DNA from: JADJLQ01 sp034439915
GTDB taxonomy: Bacteria > Bacteroidota > Bacteroidia > Chitinophagales > Saprospiraceae
Length of the DNA stretch: 35,223 nt
Direction: 5' to 3'
NCBI GenBank assembly: GCA_034439915.1
Contig: JAWXBI010000296.1
Location: forward strand, 1 to 35,223
The notes beneath the pieces are model-generated. The model did not search any database and was not told the DNA's origin. It worked only from the letters and a program-made list of their open reading frames with translations. This document shows, one piece after another, positions 15,090 through 22,941 of this stretch. Within the stretch, counting starts at the first letter, position 1; every line of letters starts with the position of its first letter. Made by a program: the position numbers and the translations under genes.

Positions 15090-16751
15090 ATGACTTTATC
15101 TGTTTTCGATTACCTGATCATCCTGGTTTATTTTTTATTTGTAATCGGTGTCGGGTTTATCATCAAAAGGAAGATCAAATCCAGCAACGATTTTCTTCGT
15201 CAATCCACCCGAATTCCATTATGGATTACCAGTCTTGCCTTCATCTCAGCCAATCTGGGTGCCCAGGAAGTTCTGGGCATGGTGGCTTCCGGGGCTAAAT
15301 ACGGGGTGATGACCGTGCACTTTTATTGGATAGGAGCCATCTTCGCCATGGTTTTCCTGGGGGTTTTTATGATGCCGTTTTATTATGGAAGCAAGGCCCG
15401 CAGTGTCCCTGAATACTTATCGCTTCGATTTGATGAAAAAACGAGGGGGCTCAACGCCATCTCCTTTGCTGTCATGACCGTATTTTCATCGGGCATTTCG
15501 CTTTATGCCCTGGCCAAATTGCTGGAAATCATTCTGCATTGGGATTTTGATCTCTCCATTGTTGTAGCAGCGGGTATTGTGATGGCTTATATTTTTTATG
15601 GAGGATTGACATCCGCGGTCTACAATGAAGTGCTTCAGTTTTTCCTTATCGTCCTGGGATTGTCTCCTCTGGTCATCGTTGCCCTGCACGATGTGGGGGG
15701 CTGGTCTGTTATCAAAGAAAATCTCGCCCCCGAACTGACCCATGCCTGGAAGTATATGGGCACAGCGGATGCCAATCCCATGGGTATCCATTTTATGTCA
15801 CTGATTTTTGGTCTGGGGTTTGTAATGTCGTTTGGTTATTGGTGCACCGATTTTTTAGTAGTTCAAAGAGCTATGATTGCCAAGGATATGCAGGCTGCAA
15901 GACAAACCCCGATTGTAGCGGCACTGCCCAAAATGCTCATGCCTTTAATTGTGATCCTTCCCGGATTGATCGCCATTACTCTGATGACCCCGGCCCTGGC
16001 CTCCAAGGGATACTCGATTCCCACCGATGCCAATGGGGGATTGGATTATACTATGGTCCTGCCTTCTATGATCGCCCACTATTATCCAAGCGGACTGCTT
16101 GGTTTGGGCATCACTGCATTGATGGCATCCTTTATGAGCGGAATGGCGGGTAATGTGACGGCATTCAATTCCGTATTTACCTATGATATATATCAAGCTT
16201 ATTTTGCTAAAAACAAATCCGACAAACATTATTTAAAAGTCGGGAAGCTGACTACGGTGGTCGGTATTCTGGCCTCCATTGCTACCGCTTATATCGCCAA
16301 AAGTTTTAATAACATCAACGATTTTCTTCAATTGGTTTTCAGTTTTGTCAACGGACCTTTATTCGCGACCTTTTTATTGGGTATGTTTTGGAAAAGGACC
16401 ACCGGACACGGGGCTTTCTGGGGACTGGTAGCAGGTACCTGTGCTGCTGCACTCACCCATGGATTGACCCTGGCTGAAGGCAAAGGCGCCTGGATCTATC
16501 CCTTGGCGGAGATTAAAAGCGGTATGGGTCAGGCGTTTATTATAGCCTCCATGGCTTTTATTGCCAACTTCGTAACTACCCTAATAGTCAGTTTGATGAC
16601 CAATCCCAAACCGGAAGCAGAATTAAGAGGATTGGTTTATTCATTGACCCCTAAAGAATCCTTTGCCAAAGGACCCTGGTATTCCAATCCGGTAACGCTG
16701 GGTATTATCCTGTTGACCATAACCGTATTACTCAATATCCTATTTTTCTGA
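15090..16751 (+). CDS. Sodium:solute symporter (SSS family), probably sugar
   Basis: A 553-residue inner-membrane protein with about 14 predicted helices of the SSS (SLC5) family, which couples Na+ entry to solute uptake by the LeuT fold. Typical regions are SNDFLRQSTRIPLWITSLAF (loop to TM1) followed by ANLGAQEVLG in broken TM1, and RSVPEYLSLRF between TM2 and TM3. GLFATFLLGMFWKR-type sequence lies near helix 10 (GPLFATFLLGMFWKRTTG). Galactokinase upstream suggests galactose or a related hexose as cargo, but substrate is inference. Its TGA overlaps the ATG of the next small membrane gene. Confidence 0.87.
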   Translation: MTLSVFDYLIILVYFLFVIGVGFIIKRKIKSSNDFLRQSTRIPLWITSLAFISANLGAQEVLGMVASGAKYGVMTVHFYWIGAIFAMVFLGVFMMPFYYGSKARSVPEYLSLRFDEKTRGLNAISFAVMTVFSSGISLYALAKLLEIILHWDFDLSIVVAAGIVMAYIFYGGLTSAVYNEVLQFFLIVLGLSPLVIVALHDVGGWSVIKENLAPELTHAWKYMGTADANPMGIHFMSLIFGLGFVMSFGYWCTDFLVVQRAMIAKDMQAARQTPIVAALPKMLMPLIVILPGLIAITLMTPALASKGYSIPTDANGGLDYTMVLPSMIAHYYPSGLLGLGITALMASFMSGMAGNVTAFNSVFTYDIYQAYFAKNKSDKHYLKVGKLTTVVGILASIATAYIAKSFNNINDFLQLVFSFVNGPLFATFLLGMFWKRTTGHGAFWGLVAGTCAAALTHGLTLAEGKGAWIYPLAEIKSGMGQAFIIASMAFIANFVTTLIVSLMTNPKPEAELRGLVYSLTPKESFAKGPWYSNPVTLGIILLTITVLLNILFF

Positions 16752-16945
16752 TGATGGACAAACTAATAAAAAGACTGGATGAACTGAATTTTGTGATTGG
16801 TCTGTATTTCGGCTTTGTGTCACTGATTTTATGGCTTGGTTATTTTACCAGTGACGACATGCACAGGCCGCTTATATTGTATACGGCCTTGACCTTCCTG
16901 ATTTTTAGCGGGTTTATGATCTGGGTCAAAGGGATAGTAGAATAA
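16751..16945 (+). CDS. Small two-TM membrane protein, symporter partner
   Basis: A 64-residue protein with two predicted membrane helices (about 13-30 and about 41-61) joined by a short acidic loop (TSDDMHRP). The first ATG shares one base with the stop of the transporter (TGATGATGG; a second ATG follows at 16754). The tight overlap implies coupled translation, and the terminator follows. This suggests an accessory subunit of the transporter, as small partners are known for some SSS carriers. I recognise no named family. Confidence 0.7.
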   Translation: MMDKLIKRLDELNFVIGLYFGFVSLILWLGYFTSDDMHRPLILYTALTFLIFSGFMIWVKGIVE

Positions 16946-17007
16946 TTTTTTGACGTCGCCAGAATCAGATTTAACGTTAGATAAACACGGTCGGGGATAA
17001 GAATCAA

Positions 17008-17039
17008 AAAGGCTTATCCACCATTGCAGATAAGCCTTT
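17008..17039. terminator. Bidirectional terminator between symporter unit and ftsH
   Basis: A perfect 11-bp stem AAAGGCTTATC (17008-17018) with GATAAGCCTTT (17029-17039) around a 10-nt loop. A-rich and T-rich flanks make it usable for both the plus-strand symporter unit and the minus-strand ftsH unit, which converge here. Confidence 0.8.
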
Positions 17040-17095
17040 CTTTCAAACTACCGGTTGAGTACAATACCTGATTTAATATCAACCCTGCATTAGGG

Positions 17096-19033
17096 TTAGG
17101 ATACACCATTTTCACCATACACCTGGATAGGGTGGGTTGGTTTGTCAGGAAATGGCCTTGGACCTATTAGTTTTTCAACGTCAGACTTAACCAATACTTC
17201 TTTTTCAAGTAAGGTATTGGCGATCAGATTGAGTTTATCCCGGTTGTCCCGCAGGACTTGTTTAGCTCTTTCAAACTGGGATTCGACCAATTTGCGTACT
17301 TCGTCATCGATCAGCCTTGCCGTTTCATCTGAATATGGCTTTTGAAAATTGTCCTGGCTCATCCCATAAAAAGATACATTGCCTACTTTTTCATTCATCC
17401 CAAACACAGTGATCATGCTGTAAGCCATTTTAGTGGCCTGGTCCAGATCGCTTTGGGCACCAGTAGAAACCTTATTAAATACAATAGACTCCGCTGCCCT
17501 CCCGCCGAATGTCATACACATACGATCCAGCAAAGCCTCAGTCCGGGTAATATATTCTTCTTTGGGCAGGTATTGTGCATACCCTAAGGTGCCAATCCCA
17601 CGGGGAACTATGGTCACTTTTACGAGTGGGGATGCGAATTCGAGCAACCAACCGCAAACCGCATGACCTGATTCATGAAAGGCGATGATTTCGCGTTCTT
17701 CCGGGGAGATGATTTTATTTTTCTTTTCCAATCCTCCAATTACTCGATCCAGGGCATAATTAAAGTCATCCATGTCTACTGCTGTTTTATTGCGTCGCGC
17801 GGCAATCAAGGCAGCCTCATTACAAATATTGGCGATATCAGCTCCTGCAAAACCGGGTGTCATTTCAGCCAGTATTACGGGATCCACATCGAATTTTAAT
17901 TTAATATTCTTCAAATGGACGTTGAAAATAGCTTCTCTTCCTTTGAGGTCGGGGGCATCTATCCCAATTTGACGGTCAAACCTTCCTGGCCGGAGTAAGG
18001 CGTTGTCCAATACATCAGGCCTATTTGTGGCTGCCATCAGGATCACAGCTTTGTCGGTAGGGAAACCGTCCATTTCCACCAGCAATTGATTGAGAGTACT
18101 TTCCCTTTCGTCATTACCTCCCTGCCAGTTGTTTTTACCACGGGCTCGTCCGATGGCATCAATTTCATCAATGAAAATAATACAGGGCGCTTTTTCGCGG
18201 GCCTGGCGGAACAAATCCCTGACCCTGGAAGCACCGACTCCGACAAACATCTCAACAAAATCGGATCCGCTGATGGAAAAGAAAGGCACTCCGGCTTCTC
18301 CGGCTACCGCTTTCGCCAATAAGGTTTTTCCGGTGCCAGGAGGTCCAACTAATAAAACCCCTTTGGGAATTTTGCCGCCCAGAGCAGTATATTTTTTCGG
18401 GTTTTTTAAAAAATCAACCACCTCCATGACTTCCTCTTTTGCTTCATTGAGACCGGCTACATCAGCAAAAGTGACCGTAGGTGTAGAATCTTTTTCAAAT
18501 AATGTGGCCTTTGACTTGCCTATATTAAATATTTGCCCGGCAGGTCCGCCACCGCCACCGCCACCAACCCGGCGCATGATAAACATCCAGATTGCAATGA
18601 TCAGAAAGAAAGGAATGATCCATCCCAGGATGGGGGTCAACCAGTCGGTACGTTTGGTGTGGGTGATATAGATACGGCTGGCTTCAGGCAGCTCTTTGTT
18701 GAGCTCGTATACCTGGTTTTCCAGAGACTCCACGGAACCTACCGTAAACTCAAAGTGGGGATATTCACTGTTGACGGTATTTTTAGGGGCATCAGGGTAT
18801 TTGGTGACACTTTCATTTTTGAGGTATACGTAGGCTTTTTCTTTATTGATTACCTCTATTTTCTTAATATCGCCTGATTTGACCATTTGTTGAAAACGGC
18901 CAAAATCAATCTCAGTTTGTTTGTTTTGGCTCAGCATCATCTGCATGATTAATATAAAGACGACGATGAGGCCATAAATCCAATAGATATTAAAATTGAA
19001 TTTCTTGAGGTTCTTTTTATTTTTATCTTCCAT
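17096..19033 (-). CDS. ftsH: ATP-dependent zinc metalloprotease FtsH
   Basis: Membrane-bound hexameric AAA+ protease that removes damaged or unassembled membrane proteins and some regulators. The order in 645 residues is TM1 (about 17-34), periplasmic domain (about 40-130), TM2 (about 135-153), a glycine run (157-163) and the AAA domain. The AAA domain has Walker A GPPGTGKT (230-237) and Walker B IIFIDEID (285-292), with the second region of homology at NRPDVLDNALLRPGRFDR. The zinc motif HESGH is at 453-457. ATG 19033 is 10 nt after a TAATTTTG box (19051-19044). It lies downstream of rsfS, the usual order in Bacteroidota. Confidence 0.97.
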   Translation of the reverse strand: MEDKNKKNLKKFNFNIYWIYGLIVVFILIMQMMLSQNKQTEIDFGRFQQMVKSGDIKKIEVINKEKAYVYLKNESVTKYPDAPKNTVNSEYPHFEFTVGSVESLENQVYELNKELPEASRIYITHTKRTDWLTPILGWIIPFFLIIAIWMFIMRRVGGGGGGGPAGQIFNIGKSKATLFEKDSTPTVTFADVAGLNEAKEEVMEVVDFLKNPKKYTALGGKIPKGVLLVGPPGTGKTLLAKAVAGEAGVPFFSISGSDFVEMFVGVGASRVRDLFRQAREKAPCIIFIDEIDAIGRARGKNNWQGGNDERESTLNQLLVEMDGFPTDKAVILMAATNRPDVLDNALLRPGRFDRQIGIDAPDLKGREAIFNVHLKNIKLKFDVDPVILAEMTPGFAGADIANICNEAALIAARRNKTAVDMDDFNYALDRVIGGLEKKNKIISPEEREIIAFHESGHAVCGWLLEFASPLVKVTIVPRGIGTLGYAQYLPKEEYITRTEALLDRMCMTFGGRAAESIVFNKVSTGAQSDLDQATKMAYSMITVFGMNEKVGNVSFYGMSQDNFQKPYSDETARLIDDEVRKLVESQFERAKQVLRDNRDKLNLIANTLLEKEVLVKSDVEKLIGPRPFPDKPTHPIQVYGENGVS

Positions 19034-19043
19034 GTCTGCTTTC

Positions 19044-19051
19044 CAAAATTA
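19044..19051 (-). promoter_or_regulatory. -7 box TAATTTTG of ftsH
   Basis: Minus-strand TAATTTTG fits TAnnTTTG and ends 10 nt before the ftsH ATG. It lies in the 78-nt gap after rsfS, so ftsH may be transcribed separately. No well-spaced -33 TTG was found. Confidence 0.4.
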
Positions 19052-19111
19052 CGGGTTATTTCATAAACATTTTATGGAGGCAATTGATTCTGTGTTCCGG
19101 TTAAATATTAG

Positions 19112-19495
19112 CTAAACCTGGTGGAATTCCACGGTTTTGGCATCACTCCACAACTGATCTATTTCATAATACTTGCGGGTGTCCTTGTAAAAGATGTGGA
19201 CTATCGTGGTAAAATAGTCGATGAGGATCCATTTAGCCTGCGATTCGCCTTCGGTATGGTTTGGGGCCCGGCCCAATTTGGACTTGACAGTCCGGTAAAT
19301 ATGGTCAGCCAATGCTTTGGTCAGCGTAATATTGTCTGCCTCGCATACAATAAAATAATCTGCAGGGCCATCCAGGTCCCTGAGGTCCATAAAGTTAATA
19401 TGGTGACCTTTCTTCTCCAGGATAGTCTCTATGATCAATTCGTTGAGGGGATCTTTGGGTGCCTTGAGTGCGGGAGCTTTTTTTCCTTTTGCCAA
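19112..19495 (-). CDS. rsfS: Ribosomal silencing factor RsfS
   Basis: Binds ribosomal protein L14 and blocks joining of the 30S and 50S subunits when nutrients are scarce. The 127-residue protein has an extra lysine-rich N-terminus (MAKGKKAPALKAPKD) and then the Iojap domain. The domain includes the block DLRDLDGPADYFIVCEAD and EGESQAKWILIDYFTTIVHIFY. The only possible start is TTG 19495; a stop codon in frame lies just upstream and no ATG follows early, so an unusual TTG start is well supported. It is divergent from birA. Confidence 0.93.
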   Translation of the reverse strand: MAKGKKAPALKAPKDPLNELIIETILEKKGHHINFMDLRDLDGPADYFIVCEADNITLTKALADHIYRTVKSKLGRAPNHTEGESQAKWILIDYFTTIVHIFYKDTRKYYEIDQLWSDAKTVEFHQV

Positions 19496-19540
19496 GCGAT
19501 AGTTTTATTTTCTTTTGAAAATATATGTTTATTTGTCATA

Positions 19541-19568
19541 CAAAAGTATGAAAATTGAGGCATATCAA
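19541..19568 (-). promoter_or_regulatory. Promoter of rsfS, overlapping the birA start codon
   Basis: On the minus strand TTG (19568-19566), a 17-nt spacer and TACTTTTG (19548-19541) fit the Bacteroidota consensus, with the rsfS start 45 nt further on. The box covers the first base of the birA ATG and lies inside the inverted repeat CATAC-AAAA-GTATG (19537-19550). Confidence 0.5.
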
Positions 19569-20324
19569 CCTGGTTTGATGGGGAAAGTAAAAATCCTGCT
19601 AGATCAGGTCGATTCTACACAGCTTTTTGCAGCCCAATTGCTTAAAGATTCCACAGTGGCCAATGGTACCCTGGTCATGGCAAGAAATCAGTCCCAGGGA
19701 CGGGGAAGATTGGGCAAAACCTGGCAAAGTAACCCTGCTGAAAATTTTACCGGCAGCCTGATCATCAAACATTCATGGGAAACGGTCCCACCTCCTTTTG
19801 CCCTTAGCCAGGTCACGGCTTTAGCCATCCGGGCCCTTATTGAGGATCTTACCGGTCAACCTGTCCTGATCAAATGGCCCAATGATATAATTATTCTCAA
19901 TAAAAAAATATCCGGTATTCTAATCTCCAATCAATGGAAAGGCCAACTCTGGGAATCCAGTATACTTGGCATCGGAATCAATGTAAATCAACTTTGCTTT
20001 GATCCATCCCTCCCCCAGGCCATCTCCCTGATTGGCCTGACTGGAAAATCCTTTGATATAAATGAGATCATTCACAAACTGATGTCCTTTTTAAACATCT
20101 ACTACCAACAATTGTCTTCCGGGACTTTAGAGCAGATTACAAAAGCGTATCATCAGTACTTGTATGGCATAACCCACCCGGTAATGATAAAGCCTGGGAC
20201 CAAGGATCAAACCTACCCAGCCAGGATAGTAGAGGTGGTCCCCTCCGGTGAAATCAAATTACAAATGGAGAATGGCGAAACCCGCTTATTTGATTTGGAT
20301 CAAATCTCCATCTTGCTCCCATGA
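19548..20324 (+). CDS. birA: Biotin--[acetyl-CoA-carboxylase] ligase
   Basis: Makes biotinyl-AMP and attaches biotin to the carrier lysine of acetyl-CoA carboxylase and related enzymes. The catalytic motif GRGRLGKTWQS and the block KWPNDIII are typical of the biotin-protein ligase core. There is no N-terminal DNA-binding domain, so it should not act as a repressor. The open frame can be traced to a TTG at 19515, but ATG 19548 (258 residues) is preferred; ATG 19578 is possible too. The stop overlaps the cinA ATG by 4 nt. Confidence 0.93.
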   Translation: MKIEAYQPGLMGKVKILLDQVDSTQLFAAQLLKDSTVANGTLVMARNQSQGRGRLGKTWQSNPAENFTGSLIIKHSWETVPPPFALSQVTALAIRALIEDLTGQPVLIKWPNDIIILNKKISGILISNQWKGQLWESSILGIGINVNQLCFDPSLPQAISLIGLTGKSFDINEIIHKLMSFLNIYYQQLSSGTLEQITKAYHQYLYGITHPVMIKPGTKDQTYPARIVEVVPSGEIKLQMENGETRLFDLDQISILLP

Positions 20325-21562
20325 AAGCGATTTTAATTACCATTGGCAATGAAGTCCTGAATGGACAGGTAGTGGATACCAATGCAGCCTGGCTTGCCCA
20401 GGAATTATTGGCAGAAGGAATACCGGTCATAGAAAAGTGGTCCGTGTCGGATGATATTCAGGCAATTGTTCAAGCCCTGCAACAGGCTTCCGACAAAGGC
20501 GATATCATATTGACTACCGGAGGTCTGGGGCCCACAGCGGATGACCTCACCAGTGAAGCTTTTGCCCAATTCATGAAAATCCCACGGATATTTCATGCCC
20601 CGACCTATGCAAAAATTGAAATTTTATTCAATCAACTGGGCCGGTCACCCAGTGATTCCCATCTCGAACAAGCCAGATTACCGGAAGGCGTGGATGTAAT
20701 ACCCAATACCGCGGGTACAGCCCCCGGAATGCATTTTTTGTATCAGGGCAAACATTTCATCGCCATGCCTGGTGTGCCTTTTGAGATGAAAGCAATTTTT
20801 GACCCACATGTAAAATCCCTGTTGAGGTCGGTCAATTCAGGGCCTACCCGATTTAGTCATACTTTTTATACGGTCGGCGAAGGGGAGACCTTCCTGGAAG
20901 ACCTCATAAAAGATATTACCCGGAAAGCATCAGCTAACATCGGTTTTGCCTTCCTTCCGGATCTATATAAAGTCAGGATCCGGGTGGACCTGGATAGTAA
21001 TTCTAAAGAGGACTATGACCATTGGACAGCTATCATCAATCAAATCCGGGACAGACTGGGCAAATATCGAGTAGGTGAAGGTGACCTCACCCTGGAAAAA
21101 GCAATTGCCCAAATACTGACCAGGAAAGGGTGGATGATGGGAACTGCAGAAAGTTGTACGGGAGGCCATATAGCCCATCAGGTGACTTCCAATGCAGGAG
21201 CTTCCGACTATTTTAAAGGAAGTATCATAGCCTACCATAATCAGCTCAAAGTCAAATATCTTGGTGTAAATCAGACCACCCTGGATAGTTTTGGAGCTGT
21301 CAGTGAGGAAACGGTAAAAGAGATGGCTCTGGGTGCACTGGATGCCCTCAATACAGAGGTAGCCGTGGCAGTAACGGGCATTGCAGGTCCCGATGGTGGA
21401 TCGGTTGACAAACCGGTTGGAACGGTTTGGATTTGTGTCGCTCTGAAATCCGGTAAACTCAAGACCAAAAAGCTACAATTGAGAAGGGACCGGCTGCTGA
21501 ATATCCGGGCATCGTCCACCATGGCCCTGATTATGCTCTATGGGATATTGATGGATGAATAA
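20321..21562 (+). CDS. cinA: CinA: nicotinamide-nucleotide amidase / MoCF-domain protein
   Basis: A two-domain protein of 413 residues. The N-terminal half is a MoCF/MogA-like domain (ITIGNEVLNGQVVDTNAAWL at the start; TTGGLGPTADDLT). The C-terminal about 160 residues are the CinA amidase domain (TAESCTGGHIAHQ..., VAVTGIAGPDGGS) that deamidates nicotinamide mononucleotide in NAD recycling. In homologues the first domain can act as ADP-ribose pyrophosphatase. It starts at ATG 20321, overlapping birA by 4 nt. The older name (competence and damage inducible) need not describe its role here. Confidence 0.95.
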   Translation: MKAILITIGNEVLNGQVVDTNAAWLAQELLAEGIPVIEKWSVSDDIQAIVQALQQASDKGDIILTTGGLGPTADDLTSEAFAQFMKIPRIFHAPTYAKIEILFNQLGRSPSDSHLEQARLPEGVDVIPNTAGTAPGMHFLYQGKHFIAMPGVPFEMKAIFDPHVKSLLRSVNSGPTRFSHTFYTVGEGETFLEDLIKDITRKASANIGFAFLPDLYKVRIRVDLDSNSKEDYDHWTAIINQIRDRLGKYRVGEGDLTLEKAIAQILTRKGWMMGTAESCTGGHIAHQVTSNAGASDYFKGSIIAYHNQLKVKYLGVNQTTLDSFGAVSEETVKEMALGALDALNTEVAVAVTGIAGPDGGSVDKPVGTVWICVALKSGKLKTKKLQLRRDRLLNIRASSTMALIMLYGILMDE

Positions 21563-21574
21563 TTCGTACCTTTG
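21548..21574 (+). promoter_or_regulatory. Promoter before the E2 gene, possibly leaderless
   Basis: TTG (21548-21550), a 16-nt spacer and TACCTTTG (21567-21574) resemble the Bacteroidota promoter. The box ends 5 nt before the ATG at 21580, the same distance as at panD, so transcripts from it would lack a leader. It sits at the end of cinA, inside a gene series. Confidence 0.5.
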
Positions 21575-21579
21575 AACCG

Positions 21580-22938
21580 ATGGAACATGATCTTATCATG
21601 CCTAAAATGGGTGAAAGTATCACGGAAGCCACTATTCTCAAATGGTTATTCAGAGAAGGGGATGAAGTGAAACTCGATCAGCCCATACTCGAAATTGCAA
21701 CAGATAAAGTAGATTCTGAAATCCCTTCGCCTGTTCAGGGAAAAATTACTAAAATTTTATTTCAGGAAAACGACATTGTGCCGGTTGGTACGGTCATTGC
21801 AAAAATTCAAATCCTTAACGGGGTCTCGATAGAACCGGTGAAACCCTCTTTGTCATCTAATGGTCATCCGGAAATCGCACTCCCATTATTGGAGAAAGAC
21901 ACCAGTCCTCTTGAAACGGAAATATTAAATGCTGCTGCAACCGTCCCCTATTTGCCGGCTGAGCCAGACCATTCAGAACCCGGGAAGGAATCAGCCCACA
22001 ACAGGCCGGAGCGTTTTTATTCTCCTTTGGTCAGGACAATCGCTAAAGAAGAGAATATAGCATTGACTGAACTCGATCAGCTGGCAGGTTCAGGATCAGC
22101 AGGTCGGGTCACCAAAGCCGACATCTTAAATTATGTAGAAAAGAAAAAATCCCATCCGGTACTGGGTGAACCGGATCAGGTCCACTCGCCCCGCCAGGGG
22201 GCTATTATATCCGGGACCACGGCTTCGGGTGAACATGAAATCATTGAAATGGACCGCATGCGACGGTTGATTGCAGACCACATGGTCAACAGCAAAAACA
22301 TAGCCCCTCATGTGACCTCATTTGTCGAAGTGGACGTCACCGAAATTGTTTTATGGAGGAATAAAATAAAAAATGCTTTTCAATCCAAATACGATCAAAA
22401 TATCACGTTTACTCCAATCTTTATTGAAGCGGTGGTGCAGGCCATCAAACAATTCCCATTGATCAATTCTTCAGTAGAGGGCTATAAAATCATTAAAAAG
22501 AAAGATATTAATATCGGAATTGCTACCGCACTTCCTTCAGGCAATCTGATTGTTCCGGTGATCAAACAAGCTGACCGGCTTAGTCTGGTTGGTTTGACCC
22601 TGGCGATCAATGATCTGGCCAGGAGGGCGAGGGAAAATCAATTAAAAGCGGATGAAGTCAGTGGTGGAACATTTACCCTCACCAACGTAGGTTCCTTTGG
22701 AAGTCTGATGGGCACACCTATAATCAACCAGCCCCAGGTAGCTATACTGGCAACTGGTGCTATCAAGAAAAAACCAGCCGTGCTCGAAACCGTTCACGGC
22801 GATGTAATAGCCATCCGGCATTTTATGTTTATGTCCATGTCCTATGATCACCGGGTAATTGATGGTTATTTGGGTGGAAGTTTCCTTAGAAGAGTAGCTG
22901 ATCTTTTAGAATCTTTCGACACCCAACAAACCCCCTGA
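21580..22938 (+). CDS. 2-oxo acid dehydrogenase E2 (dihydrolipoamide acyltransferase)
   Basis: Core subunit of a 2-oxoacid dehydrogenase complex; it moves the acyl group from E1 to coenzyme A on a lipoyl arm. Domains in 452 residues: one lipoyl domain (1-80, lipoylated lysine K43 in EIATDKVDSE), a linker, the E1/E3-binding domain (about 145-185, SPLVRTIAKEENI ... GRVTKADIL) and the catalytic domain with H424 and D428 (SYDHRVIDG). Resemblance is to the branched-chain type more than the pyruvate or 2-oxoglutarate type, but this is uncertain. No E1 or E3 gene is near, so the partners are encoded elsewhere. Confidence 0.92.
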   Translation: MEHDLIMPKMGESITEATILKWLFREGDEVKLDQPILEIATDKVDSEIPSPVQGKITKILFQENDIVPVGTVIAKIQILNGVSIEPVKPSLSSNGHPEIALPLLEKDTSPLETEILNAAATVPYLPAEPDHSEPGKESAHNRPERFYSPLVRTIAKEENIALTELDQLAGSGSAGRVTKADILNYVEKKKSHPVLGEPDQVHSPRQGAIISGTTASGEHEIIEMDRMRRLIADHMVNSKNIAPHVTSFVEVDVTEIVLWRNKIKNAFQSKYDQNITFTPIFIEAVVQAIKQFPLINSSVEGYKIIKKKDINIGIATALPSGNLIVPVIKQADRLSLVGLTLAINDLARRARENQLKADEVSGGTFTLTNVGSFGSLMGTPIINQPQVAILATGAIKKKPAVLETVHGDVIAIRHFMFMSMSYDHRVIDGYLGGSFLRRVADLLESFDTQQTP

Positions 22939-22941
22939 GTA

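Noticed and set aside
18531..18565. Poly-proline-like or simple repeat signal within ftsH
   Set aside because: This is the ordinary glycine-rich linker (residues 157-163) after the second membrane helix of FtsH.
18090..18671. 193-codon plus-strand open frame opposite ftsH
   Set aside because: It is antisense to the conserved AAA region of ftsH and its proline- and serine-rich translation mirrors that gene; no start signal or motif supports it.
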